NCBI GenBank assembly: GCA_035716005.1
Contig: DASTKG010000121.1
Coordinates: 1 to 32,347 of the forward strand
Length of the DNA stretch: 32,347 nt
Source of the DNA: SZUA-252 sp035716005
Lineage (GTDB): Bacteria > Eisenbacteria > RBG-16-71-46 > SZUA-252
Reading direction: 5' to 3'
The notes beneath the pieces were generated by a model that saw only the letters and a program-made list of their open reading frames with translations, was not told the DNA's origin and made no database searches. The translations under genes and the position numbers were made by a program. This document shows, in pieces, positions 7,067 through 14,295 of this stretch. The stretch's first letter is position 1; each line of letters begins with the position of its first letter.

Positions 7067-7711
7067 CTAGAACTGGAGGACGCCGAGCCAGTCGCGCAGG
7101 AGGAACATGACTCGCCCGATGAGCAGGGAGACGCGCGCCATGACCGTGTAGCCGTAGCTCGCGCCGAAGCTGACCATCAGGAAGTAGATTCCGACCCGCG
7201 CGGTGCCGCCGAGAGCGCCCTTGTGCTCCTTCGAGAAGAAGAAGAAGACCAGCGTGGTGAGGAGCCCGACCACGAGGAGCCAGTTGTTGATGAGGTCGCC
7301 CGGATTGACGGCGCCCCAGAGCGGGAGAATCGATCCGTGCACCTGCTCCACGAGATCGCCCTGGCCGAAGCCGGTGATCCGGAGCGCCGGGTAGACGCCG
7401 AGGATGACCGCGATGGGCCAGCGCGAGAGCCAGTCGCCGCGCGGGAAGAAGCGCGAGAAGAGGAGCACGCCCAGGAGGAGCGGAACGACGAGGAGGAAGT
7501 TCCGCCCCTCGCCGAAGTGCCCGAAGAGGGGCGTGACCAGGTTCGGCTTGATGGTCGAGAAATAGGTGAGGACGACGTAATAGCCGGCGGAAATGCCGAC
7601 GAAGAGGTGCTCGCAGAGCTTGTAGACCGGGTTGTCCTTGTAGAGGAACGAGAAGATCCCGAGCGTGAGGAACGCCGCGATCCAGACTCCGAAGTCGCCG
7701 CTCAGATGCAT
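7067..7711 (-). CDS. Polytopic membrane protein of unknown family (cluster member C)
   Basis: 214 residues, nearly all membrane. About six or seven hydrophobic helices are visible: residues about 6-24, 33-52, 68-90, 95-112, 138-162 and a long C-terminal pair from about 170 to 205. Short charged loops (SKEHKG, RFFPRGDW) separate them. No enzymatic or transporter signature was recognised. The ATG at 7711 overlaps the stop of the preceding gene by one base (TGATG), so translation is coupled. It is the last of four consecutive membrane-protein genes driven from 10453-10482. A longer open frame to 7993 exists but its added part is Arg/Pro/Gly-rich shadow sequence. Function is unknown; a subunit of an integral-membrane complex is inferred from context. 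Confidence 0.8.
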   Translation of the reverse strand: MHLSGDFGVWIAAFLTLGIFSFLYKDNPVYKLCEHLFVGISAGYYVVLTYFSTIKPNLVTPLFGHFGEGRNFLLVVPLLLGVLLFSRFFPRGDWLSRWPIAVILGVYPALRITGFGQGDLVEQVHGSILPLWGAVNPGDLINNWLLVVGLLTTLVFFFFSKEHKGALGGTARVGIYFLMVSFGASYGYTVMARVSLLIGRVMFLLRDWLGVLQF

Positions 7712-8547
7712 CAGTGCCCGCGCTTCCCCGAATCCCGCTTCGGCGGATTCGCGAGGTTTCCGAGAATGATCAGGAGCGCGATGAAGAGGTGCGCCAGCGA
7801 CTGGGCGTCCATCCCCCGCATGGCGAGGGCGGGATGCTTCACCAGGGCCTCGTACTCCGCCGCGCCGGCCATGCCGCCGAGGAGGCCGAGGAGCTGCCGC
7901 GTCTGGAGATACGGATAGTATTCGGGAGCGCTGACGGCGGTGACCGCGGCCACCATCGGGATGTGGTAGCGGGAGACCACCTGCTGCACCCATTCCTTGG
8001 TTCCGGGATAGCCGGCGCTGATGTTCACGAGGAGCTTGAAGTCGTTGAAGTTCTTGATCCCCTGCATGACCGGGATCTCGCTCACCGCCACGCCGCGCCG
8101 GTCGACCGGGAAGGTCTCCGGGATGCTGAGCCCCATGCGCGACATGACGAGCTCGTTCCCCGCCTTGTATCCGAGATTCACGTAGTCCTTCCCCACCTGC
8201 TTTCCGTACTCGGCCGCGCCGATCGCGAGGACCTCGTCGGTCAGAGGCGGGCCGCCGGGGTAGAGCGCGATGGCGACGATCTTGACGTCGCGGCTCATGA
8301 GGTGGCGCACGGCGGCCAGGTGCGCCGGATAGTTCTCGGCGACGGTGCCGGGGTCGTAGTCGCCCGCGAGGAGAACCGTCGAGCCCGGCGGAACGGCCTG
8401 GATCGCGTCGTAGAAACCCTTCGCGCGGTGCCCCGGCTCCACGGGCGCCACGTGGAAGCCCGTCATGAGCGGGACGACCACGAGGAGAGCGACGGCCAGG
8501 AAGAGCCAGCGGCGGTCGAGATCCCTCAGCCAGCCGAGCCCGTTCAC
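7711..8547 (-). CDS. Two-helix membrane protein with a soluble alpha/beta domain (cluster member B)
   Basis: 278 residues. One hydrophobic helix at about 12-32, then a soluble region of about 200 residues, then a second helix near the C-terminus (about 248-268). The soluble part reads as alternating beta strands and helices (STVLLAGDYDPG, VKIVAIALYPGG, KLLVNISAGYPG, IPMVAAVTAVS), suggesting a Rossmann-like or periplasmic-binding fold, probably on the outside if the first helix is a signal anchor. No catalytic motif was recognised. The start is a GTG at 8547 overlapping the upstream stop in GTGA; the longer frame to 8883 is a shadow of the upstream gene. Function unknown. Confidence 0.8.
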   Translation of the reverse strand: MNGLGWLRDLDRRWLFLAVALLVVVPLMTGFHVAPVEPGHRAKGFYDAIQAVPPGSTVLLAGDYDPGTVAENYPAHLAAVRHLMSRDVKIVAIALYPGGPPLTDEVLAIGAAEYGKQVGKDYVNLGYKAGNELVMSRMGLSIPETFPVDRRGVAVSEIPVMQGIKNFNDFKLLVNISAGYPGTKEWVQQVVSRYHIPMVAAVTAVSAPEYYPYLQTRQLLGLLGGMAGAAEYEALVKHPALAMRGMDAQSLAHLFIALLIILGNLANPPKRDSGKRGH

Positions 8548-9185
8548 GCGCCCCCTCCCTCTCCGGAGCCGTACGTCTTCTCGAGGCCGAGGATGAGCCG
8601 GATGCCGGTCGCCATGACGCCGAGCGCCGCGCCGATGAGGATGCCGCGCTTCGCGGCGTTCTGCGGCACTTCCATGAGCCAGTCGGCGGCGTCGGGAACG
8701 TAGTGGCTGATCATGTTGCCCACGGGAACGCGGCCGATCATCAGGATGAAGGCGGCGATGGCGAGGAGCATGGCCTCGGTGGAGCGGATGCGGAAGGCGC
8801 GGAACGCGGCCGACGCGATGAAGAAGGCGAGGAGCGCGAACATGGTCGCCGACATCGGCGAGTACATGTTCCGGTACATCCACGAGAACTTCGAGGTGCT
8901 GTCGAGGTACGCGTTCCCCTCGGAGAAGCCGATCAGCATCATCGCGAAGAGCCCGATCACCAGGACGAGCTTGAAGGGCCAGTCCGTCTGCTTCTGCGCC
9001 ACGCCCCGGAGGTTCACGCGGAGCACGTTGGCCACGCCGAGGACGTAGGTGAGGCCCACCAGGACGAGCGCCCAGTTCTGGAGGTCCTCGTAGCCGTTTC
9101 GCACCCAGGGATGCGGCACGAAGAAGCCGACGAGGCAGAAGAGCCCCGAGATGAGCGTGATGAGGATCGGCATTTCGCGCTTCAA
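8544..9185 (-). CDS. Six-helix membrane protein of unknown family (cluster member A)
   Basis: 213 residues with about six hydrophobic helices (near 6-23, 37-58, 69-90, 109-131, 139-158, 177-198). Loops are short and carry no recognised motif; a region around residues 95-108 (DSTSKFSWMYRNMY) may be an exposed loop. The start is TTG at 9185, chosen because GAGGGG lies 5 bp upstream; an ATG four codons later is too far from that site. It follows the FN3/membrane gene by 10 bp and overlaps the next gene by four bases. It resembles no transporter known to me; a channel or scaffold role inside the same complex is a guess. Confidence 0.8.
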   Translation of the reverse strand: MKREMPILITLISGLFCLVGFFVPHPWVRNGYEDLQNWALVLVGLTYVLGVANVLRVNLRGVAQKQTDWPFKLVLVIGLFAMMLIGFSEGNAYLDSTSKFSWMYRNMYSPMSATMFALLAFFIASAAFRAFRIRSTEAMLLAIAAFILMIGRVPVGNMISHYVPDAADWLMEVPQNAAKRGILIGAALGVMATGIRLILGLEKTYGSGEGGGA

Positions 9186-9195
9186 CGGAGCCCCC

Positions 9196-10287
9196 TCATT
9201 GCGTCGTGCTCCACCAGGCGGCGAACTGCGTGAAGCCCCCCGAGGCGAGGATGCTCCCGACCACGATCACCGCGATCAGGATGATCTTCACCGTGTCGGA
9301 CGATTTGAGGCTCCCGAGGAGCCGGGCGTCGTTCGAGAGGAGCGCGCTCGCGGCGTAGTACTCCTCGCCGATCAGCGTGTAGTCGCACGCGACGACGAAG
9401 AAGGGCATCTGATGCACGTTCGCGGTGCCGGCGATCTGGATCGCGCCGATCGAGTGCCCCGTCTCCGCGAGGAGGAGCGATTCGGCGAAGAAGGCGCCGA
9501 GGAAGAGGTTCGCCGCCGGCTTGTCGCGGAGCATCGTCCCGTTCACCGCCGCGACGTAGGCGAACTGCTCGGTCGTGATGTAGCGGACCTGGTCGGAGCG
9601 GTACGCGTCGGCCCGGCCGACGTCCTGGTAGGCGGACTTCACCACTTCCTCGGCGACGGTGTAGACGGCCGGCGAGTTCGTGGGCACTTGTAGAGGCGTC
9701 TCGTACTTCGCGGCCATGCGCGCCACGTTGCTGAGCAGGATCATGGACGCGATCGTCTGGATATCGTCGATGTCCTGGACGCCGGGGACGTAGAGGACGC
9801 CCTTCCCCATCTCGGTGGCGCGCCCCACGGCCTCTTCGATGGCCGCGAGGCCCGCGATCTTCCGGAATTTCCACTTCACGCCCTTGTGGGCCTGGATGAT
9901 GTAATAGAAGAGGACGACGAAGAATATCCCGATGACGACCGCGACGTTCGTCTTCGTGACGTCGAACCAGTCGGGATTGGAGGCCACCGCCGGGGAGACG
10001 TCGGATCGGAGGTTCGGATCGTCGGGGACCGCCACCAGCTGATACTCGTAGCGGACGCCGTCGTTCAGCGCATCGCCGGTGTCCTGGTATTCGCTGGTCG
10101 AGCCTTCGAGCGTCGCCACGGGGGCGAAGGCGCCGTTCGGCGATTCGCGGCGCACGACCGTCCACTGGGCCGGCGGGGTCTCGGGAAGCGTCCAGGTGAG
10201 CGTGATGCTGTGCCCGCCGTCGTTCGGAGTGTCCACGGCATGGAGCGGGAACGCCAGGGCCCCCGGGGCCGCGAGGGCCGCCAGCAA
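9196..10287 (-). CDS. FN3 / single-pass membrane protein, DUF6754-like
   Basis: About 363 residues counted from the TTG at 10287. N-terminal secretion signal (LLAALAAPGALA), then a fibronectin type III domain (about 20-110: SITLTWTLPE, YEYQLVAV), a transmembrane helix (about 117-137), a cytoplasm-facing alpha/beta domain of about 190 residues (VLYVPGVQDIDDIQTIAS onward) and a second helix near the C-terminus (about 335-352). The C-terminal part resembles what is annotated as DUF6754 (from memory). The start is uncertain: no ribosome-binding site precedes the TTG, whereas a CTG at 10347 has GGGGAG 7 bp upstream and would give a more complete signal peptide with Arg residues. First gene of the membrane quartet; probably the externally exposed component. 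Confidence 0.75.
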   Translation of the reverse strand: MLAALAAPGALAFPLHAVDTPNDGGHSITLTWTLPETPPAQWTVVRRESPNGAFAPVATLEGSTSEYQDTGDALNDGVRYEYQLVAVPDDPNLRSDVSPAVASNPDWFDVTKTNVAVVIGIFFVVLFYYIIQAHKGVKWKFRKIAGLAAIEEAVGRATEMGKGVLYVPGVQDIDDIQTIASMILLSNVARMAAKYETPLQVPTNSPAVYTVAEEVVKSAYQDVGRADAYRSDQVRYITTEQFAYVAAVNGTMLRDKPAANLFLGAFFAESLLLAETGHSIGAIQIAGTANVHQMPFFVVACDYTLIGEEYYAASALLSNDARLLGSLKSSDTVKIILIAVIVVGSILASGGFTQFAAWWSTTQ

Positions 10288-10452
10288 GGCGAGCGCGCCG
10301 GCCGCGTGGGCCGCGCGAGGAGGTCGAATCGAATGGAGGAAGATCAGGCGAGCGCTCCCCGTCCGGACCGGCCGGTGAAGCGTGGAGCTGGATGACGTGC
10401 CATCACGCGCGGGTCATGCCTCCGGTGCTCGATGTGTCCGGCCAACGACATC

Positions 10453-10482
10453 ACGATAGGGGGCGCGCCAGGGACCTGTCAA
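10453..10482 (-). promoter_or_regulatory. Sigma70-type promoter of the membrane quartet
   Basis: A consensus TTGACA (10482-10477) is followed after 18 bp by TATCGT (10458-10453). Transcription would start near 10446, leaving a leader of 100-160 nt before the FN3/membrane gene. The leader holds the only strong Shine-Dalgarno, GGAGGC-ATG at about 10416, opening a four-codon frame whose stop overlaps a second ATG (TGATG). Confidence 0.6.
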
Positions 10483-10504
10483 TCGGGCTTTCCTCCCCGC
10501 CCGA
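10483..10504 (-). terminator. Short hairpin after the glmL unit
   Basis: A 6-bp stem (TCGGGC / GCCCGA) with a 10-base loop lies 14-35 bp past the stop of the 376-aa gene and runs straight into the TTGACA of the next promoter. The T-run is only two bases, so termination would be weak and read-through into the membrane quartet is plausible. Confidence 0.3.
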
Positions 10505-10517
10505 CTTCGCCGCGTCC

Positions 10518-11648
10518 CTACTCCTCGATCCGCTCGACGTTCGCGCGCGGCAGGAGAGCCTTTTCGCCGCCCCCGAAATCGACCTCGAGAATTCGCACCT
10601 TCGCCTCCGTCTCGAGCGCCGTCGGCTCGGGAGGAAGCGCCGTCACGACGCCCAGCCGGCCGAAGAACGGGTTGCGGATGCTCCGGATCTGGCTCCCGAT
10701 GGTGAGCGCCCCGCCTTCCTCGTCCGTCTCGCGCGCCTCGTTCTTCAATCCCGTCTCGAGACGGGGGCAGATGATCTCGGGCCGCAGCACGCCCGCGCGA
10801 ATCTGCGTCGCGCCGCTCACCGAGACCTGCCGGCCCTCGCATCCCTTCAGGAGTTCGAAGGTCCGCCGGGCCATCGGGATCTCGCCGAATCCCTCCGTCA
10901 CGACGAGCGTGATCCCCTTCTCCTCGGAGCCGGTGATCGCGACGCCGAGGTCGTAGCCGAGGAACTCGCGGAGATCGTGGTCGTCGAAGCCGCCGATGAC
11001 GACCGCCTTCACGCCCATCTGCACGGCGTGGAGGAGCGTCTTCGTCGTGACGTGCGAGCCGCCGACCAGGATCCGGCCGCGGTCCTTCTCGGTGATCATC
11101 GCCTCGGTCAGCGTGTCGGCCGGGGCCTCCACGGCCACGTGAAGGGTGCCGCACGTCTCGCCGCCGACGCCGAAGATCCCCTGGATGAAGGTCCCGCGGG
11201 TCTCCACGGTCACCCCCTGCTTGGGGTGGACCTCCACGACCGTGCCGTCGACGTAGGCGTCGACCTCCACCGGGATCGGCGGCTCCCGAAGGAGCGCCTG
11301 GCCCGTCACGGTCGAGAGGCTCTCGATGGTGCCGGCGACCGGCGCCGCGCATTTCGACCGGAAGAGCCCGAAGAAGGACTTGCTCTCCGCGAAGACCTCT
11401 CCCTTCGCCACCGTCGAGCCGACCGGCTTCGTGAGGCACTCGGTCACGTCCTCCGGGAGGACGCCGAGGAGGTTGGCCGCGTTCACCGTCTGCACGTTGC
11501 CCGGAAGCTCGGTGCGCGCGACGACGGTTTCGGCCTTCACGACGTCTCCCACCTTCACCACGACGGTCCCCGCGAGGGGAAGCTTCCGCTCGCGCTGGAC
11601 GACCGTGAAGGCGGTGACTTTCAGTCCGGGGGTGTACGAGTGGGCCAC
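10518..11648 (-). CDS. Barrel-sandwich / KOW-like protein of unknown function, partner of GlmL
   Basis: 376 residues, predicted soluble, no signal peptide. Residues about 10-60 (LPLAGTVVVKVGDVVKAETV) and 95-165 (CAAPVAGTIES, VDAYVDGTVVEVHPKQG) read as biotinyl/lipoyl-like barrel-sandwich segments of the RnfC/NqrA kind, but without a lipoyl lysine motif. A central alpha/beta part (about 185-290) has repeated beta-rich segments such as KAVVIGGFDDHDL. The C-terminus (about 310-376: IRNPFFGRLGVV, PRANVERIEE) looks like a KOW/SH3-like barrel. Four or five Cys residues are scattered (near 72, 100, 165, 269, 291); a metal site is not evident. Start GTG at 11648 with GGAG upstream, one base after the GlmL stop, so the two are translationally coupled. 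Function unknown; a scaffold or adaptor for the GlmL ATPase is inferred. Confidence 0.8.
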   Translation of the reverse strand: MAHSYTPGLKVTAFTVVQRERKLPLAGTVVVKVGDVVKAETVVARTELPGNVQTVNAANLLGVLPEDVTECLTKPVGSTVAKGEVFAESKSFFGLFRSKCAAPVAGTIESLSTVTGQALLREPPIPVEVDAYVDGTVVEVHPKQGVTVETRGTFIQGIFGVGGETCGTLHVAVEAPADTLTEAMITEKDRGRILVGGSHVTTKTLLHAVQMGVKAVVIGGFDDHDLREFLGYDLGVAITGSEEKGITLVVTEGFGEIPMARRTFELLKGCEGRQVSVSGATQIRAGVLRPEIICPRLETGLKNEARETDEEGGALTIGSQIRSIRNPFFGRLGVVTALPPEPTALETEAKVRILEVDFGGGEKALLPRANVERIEE

Positions 11649-11649
11649 G

Positions 11650-13470
11650 TCAGCTCCTCACGGCGGCCGGGTACGCACCCAGCGCCTCGTTCCATTCGGT
11701 CAACTTCGCGATCCGGCGCGAGCGCTCCTCGGGGAGGACGAACGGCTGCCGGCCGCGGCAATCGAAGATGAGTCCCACGACACCGCCGCGGAGCTTCAGC
11801 GTGCGGTCCTTCCCCTTGCCGTCGCCGATGTCGAACCCCTTCTCGGGGCGGATGACGGCGTTGGCGTACTCGCCGTCGGCGAGCGGGATGAGCCGGAGCG
11901 ATCCGTGCGTGGCCGTGAACTCCTCGCGCTTTCCGCCGGGGAGCTCGAGCGAGACCTTCAGGACCGGCTGGCCTTCCTTGCCGGCTCCCACCGGCGCCAC
12001 GCTCGTGCCGAGGCGGATGAGGCAGTCCTTCTCGAAGACCTGGCGGGCCGCCGTCGGATGGACGGTGCTCAGCACCCCGAGCTGCGGCATCATGAAGATC
12101 GAGTCGACCGCCAGCTCCGTCACGTGCTCGGGAAGGAACGCGTCGAGCATCATCAGGGCCGACTGAACCCGGCGCGGCGCGTGCGAAAGGACGCCTCCGC
12201 TGCCGACGAGGAGGTCGAGGTGGTCGAGCCGCACGAGCGACTCGCCGCTCGCCGACTGCTCGAAGGTGTCGGAGATGGTGCGCTCCTGCTGGACGCCCTT
12301 CAGGCCGACCGCGAGCATCTTGTGCTGCTCGAACGCGAGGCGAAGCGCCTCCCGCGCGATCGCCTGCTCGATCACCAGCTCCTCGAGCGTCTGCGGAATC
12401 GTCGTGGGGCGGATCATCTTGTTCTTGATCCGGTTCCTCAGATCGGGCTCGCCGATCTCGAACGGGACCCAGCGAAGGATGTTCGGAAGGCCCGCCTCGG
12501 CGAGCACGTTCGACACCGAGTAGCTCATGCCGAGGTTGGCGCTTACCGTGCGGTTGAAGACGCCCTGGAAGACCGAGAAGACGTCCGTGGTCGCGCCGCC
12601 GATGTCGACCCCGACGACGTTGATCTTCTCCTCGCGCGCGATCGTCTCCATGATCAGCCCCACGGCGCCCGGCGTCGGCATGATCGGAACCGGCGACCAG
12701 GTCATGAGCTTCTTGTAGCCCGGCGCGTGCGCCATCACGTGCTCCATGAAGAGATCGTGGATCTTGTCGCGCGCCGGGGTCAGGTTCTCCCGCTCGAGGA
12801 CGGGGCGGAGATTGTCGGTGATGACGAGCGCCGTCTTCGAGGCGAGCCGGTCGTGCACCATGGCCGCGGCGTCCTTGTTGCCGGCGTAGATGACCGGAAG
12901 CTCGTACCCCGCGCCGAGGCGCGCCTTCGGATCGGCGGCCGCCAGGAGCTCCGCCATCTCGACCACGTGGGACGTCGTTCCGCCGTCGATCCCGCCCGAG
13001 AGGAGGATCATGTCGGGCCGGAGCTGGCGGATGCGCTTGATCTTCTCGTGCGGCAGGCGGCCGTCGTTGCTCGCGATGACGTCCATGACGATGGCGCCCG
13101 CGCCCAGGGCCGCGCGCTGCGCGCTCTCGCCCGTCATGCTCTTCACGACGCCCGACACCATCATCTGGAGGCCGCCGCCCGCGCTCGACGTCGAGATGTA
13201 GAGGTCGACGCCCGCGTCGCCCTTCTGCGGCGTGAGGATCGTCTCGCCGTCGAGGATCTTCCTCCCGGCGAGTTCCTCGACCTCCATGATCGCGTTCAGG
13301 ACGCCGCGCGTCACGTCCTCGAACGGCGCCTCCACCGTGGTGGGGGCCTCCCCGCGCACGATCAGCCGGTACTCGTCGCCGCGGCGCTCGATGAGGATCG
13401 CCTTCGTCGTCGTGCTCCCGCAATCGGTCGCGAGGATCGACTTCAACTCGTCGGGTTTCAACTCACTCAC
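11650..13470 (-). CDS. GlmL/MutL-type actin-fold ATPase
   Basis: 606-residue member of the acetate-kinase/Hsp70/actin superfamily, matching the GlmL (MutL) group thought to reactivate the B12-dependent glutamate mutase. Two phosphate-binding loops are visible, LATDCGSTTTKA (about 13-24) and VGVDIGGATTDVF (286-298). Family signatures STSSAGGGLQMM, RAALGAGA, LLSGGIDGG and PVIYAGNKD follow in the expected order. No glmE or glmS gene lies in this window, so the classical client is missing locally. Start is GTG at 13470, overlapping the preceding stop as GTGA. It sits in one coupled run with gcv genes upstream and the barrel-sandwich gene downstream. Another client, or an envelope complex, is possible (inference). 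Confidence 0.88.
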   Translation of the reverse strand: MSELKPDELKSILATDCGSTTTKAILIERRGDEYRLIVRGEAPTTVEAPFEDVTRGVLNAIMEVEELAGRKILDGETILTPQKGDAGVDLYISTSSAGGGLQMMVSGVVKSMTGESAQRAALGAGAIVMDVIASNDGRLPHEKIKRIRQLRPDMILLSGGIDGGTTSHVVEMAELLAAADPKARLGAGYELPVIYAGNKDAAAMVHDRLASKTALVITDNLRPVLERENLTPARDKIHDLFMEHVMAHAPGYKKLMTWSPVPIMPTPGAVGLIMETIAREEKINVVGVDIGGATTDVFSVFQGVFNRTVSANLGMSYSVSNVLAEAGLPNILRWVPFEIGEPDLRNRIKNKMIRPTTIPQTLEELVIEQAIAREALRLAFEQHKMLAVGLKGVQQERTISDTFEQSASGESLVRLDHLDLLVGSGGVLSHAPRRVQSALMMLDAFLPEHVTELAVDSIFMMPQLGVLSTVHPTAARQVFEKDCLIRLGTSVAPVGAGKEGQPVLKVSLELPGGKREEFTATHGSLRLIPLADGEYANAVIRPEKGFDIGDGKGKDRTLKLRGGVVGLIFDCRGRQPFVLPEERSRRIAKLTEWNEALGAYPAAVRS

Positions 13471-13784
13471 GTCGTTTCCTTTCGGTCGGTGTCGGCCCCG
13501 GGCCGCGCGGCGCCGCTCTTGCCGGCTTCGCGCGCCTCGCGGCGCCGAGACTTGGCCTCTCGCTCGTCGTTTCGGACCTGCTCGTCCTTCGCCTCGATGC
13601 GGACCATGAGCGCCTCCAGACTGTCCCGGCGCTCCAGCAGAGCGGCGACGCGGTCGTAGTCGGGCACGCTGAAGAACGCCCGAACCATCGGCTCGAAGAA
13701 GAGCAGCGCCTGGCTTCCCAGGAACGAGAGCGGCTTCACGCTCTCGAGAAGGAGGATCGCGGGAACCGTCATCCGGTTCTTCAC
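13467..13784 (-). CDS. Small conserved-looking protein of unknown function
   Basis: 105 residues from GTG at 13784. The N-terminal half is hydrophobic but reads as amphipathic helices (VPAILLLESVKPLSFLGSQA, LLFFEPMVRAFF); the second half is a charged helix ending in an Arg/Lys/Glu-rich tail. It may be a peripheral membrane protein. The same frame remains open upstream and reads FSPDDERLLDRLAELTVKNR, which looks like genuine protein sequence, but no ATG, GTG or TTG occurs there before a stop. The real start may therefore be a rare codon (several CTG) or the assembly may have an error at about 13790-13850. It overlaps glmL by four bases, which ties it to that gene. Confidence 0.65.
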   Translation of the reverse strand: MKNRMTVPAILLLESVKPLSFLGSQALLFFEPMVRAFFSVPDYDRVAALLERRDSLEALMVRIEAKDEQVRNDEREAKSRRREAREAGKSGAARPGADTDRKETT

Positions 13785-13854
13785 GGTCAGCTCGGCCAGC
13801 CGGTCGAGCAGCCGCTCGTCGTCGGGCGAGAAGCCGCCCGCCGCCCCCCCGCCG

Positions 13855-14295
13855 CTAGGCTTCGGCGCGGCCGGCTGCGAGCTTCGCCTCCACGAACGCC
13901 ACCACTTGATCGCGATTTCCTCCGGTCAGCAGCCGAACCCCCCGATACGCGTCCAGCCAGTGCTTGCGTTCGAACGGGCTCAGGAAGATGCCACCCTCAT
14001 CCACCGTCATGCGTCGCATCTCGCCCCAGGGACGCACGCGCGTCACCCCGAGCGAGCGGACTTCCAGCGCCTCGTCCGTGAGCCGGTAGCTCGTCGGCAT
14101 GAGCCAGGACGACACCGAGAGGAGCACGAAGAGCGGGCCCGCCACGGCGAGCACGGCGTCGTTCGTCCCCTGCCTCACCAGCACGCCGAGCACCGCGAGC
14201 GACGCGACCAGCACGGCCGCGCGCAGGGGGTGCTCCTTGGCCGGCCAGGCGCTCCAGGAGAGCCCGGCGCCCGCGGGCGCCTCAGCCGCCTCCAT
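13855..14295 (-). CDS. Small membrane protein with PH-like C-terminal domain
   Basis: 146 residues. Two hydrophobic helices (about 24-41 and 47-65) form a hairpin, followed by a soluble part of about 75 residues whose strands (YRLTDEALEVRSLGVTRVRP, EMRRMTVDEGGIFLSPF) fit a bacterial PH (bPH) domain; such proteins are common in bacterial envelopes but mostly uncharacterised. The ATG at 14295 lies inside the end of gcvPB (14-base overlap), so it is co-translated with the glycine cleavage genes although it has no known role in that pathway. It may belong with the membrane cluster downstream. Confidence 0.78.
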   Translation of the reverse strand: MEAAEAPAGAGLSWSAWPAKEHPLRAAVLVASLAVLGVLVRQGTNDAVLAVAGPLFVLLSVSSWLMPTSYRLTDEALEVRSLGVTRVRPWGEMRRMTVDEGGIFLSPFERKHWLDAYRGVRLLTGGNRDQVVAFVEAKLAAGRAEA

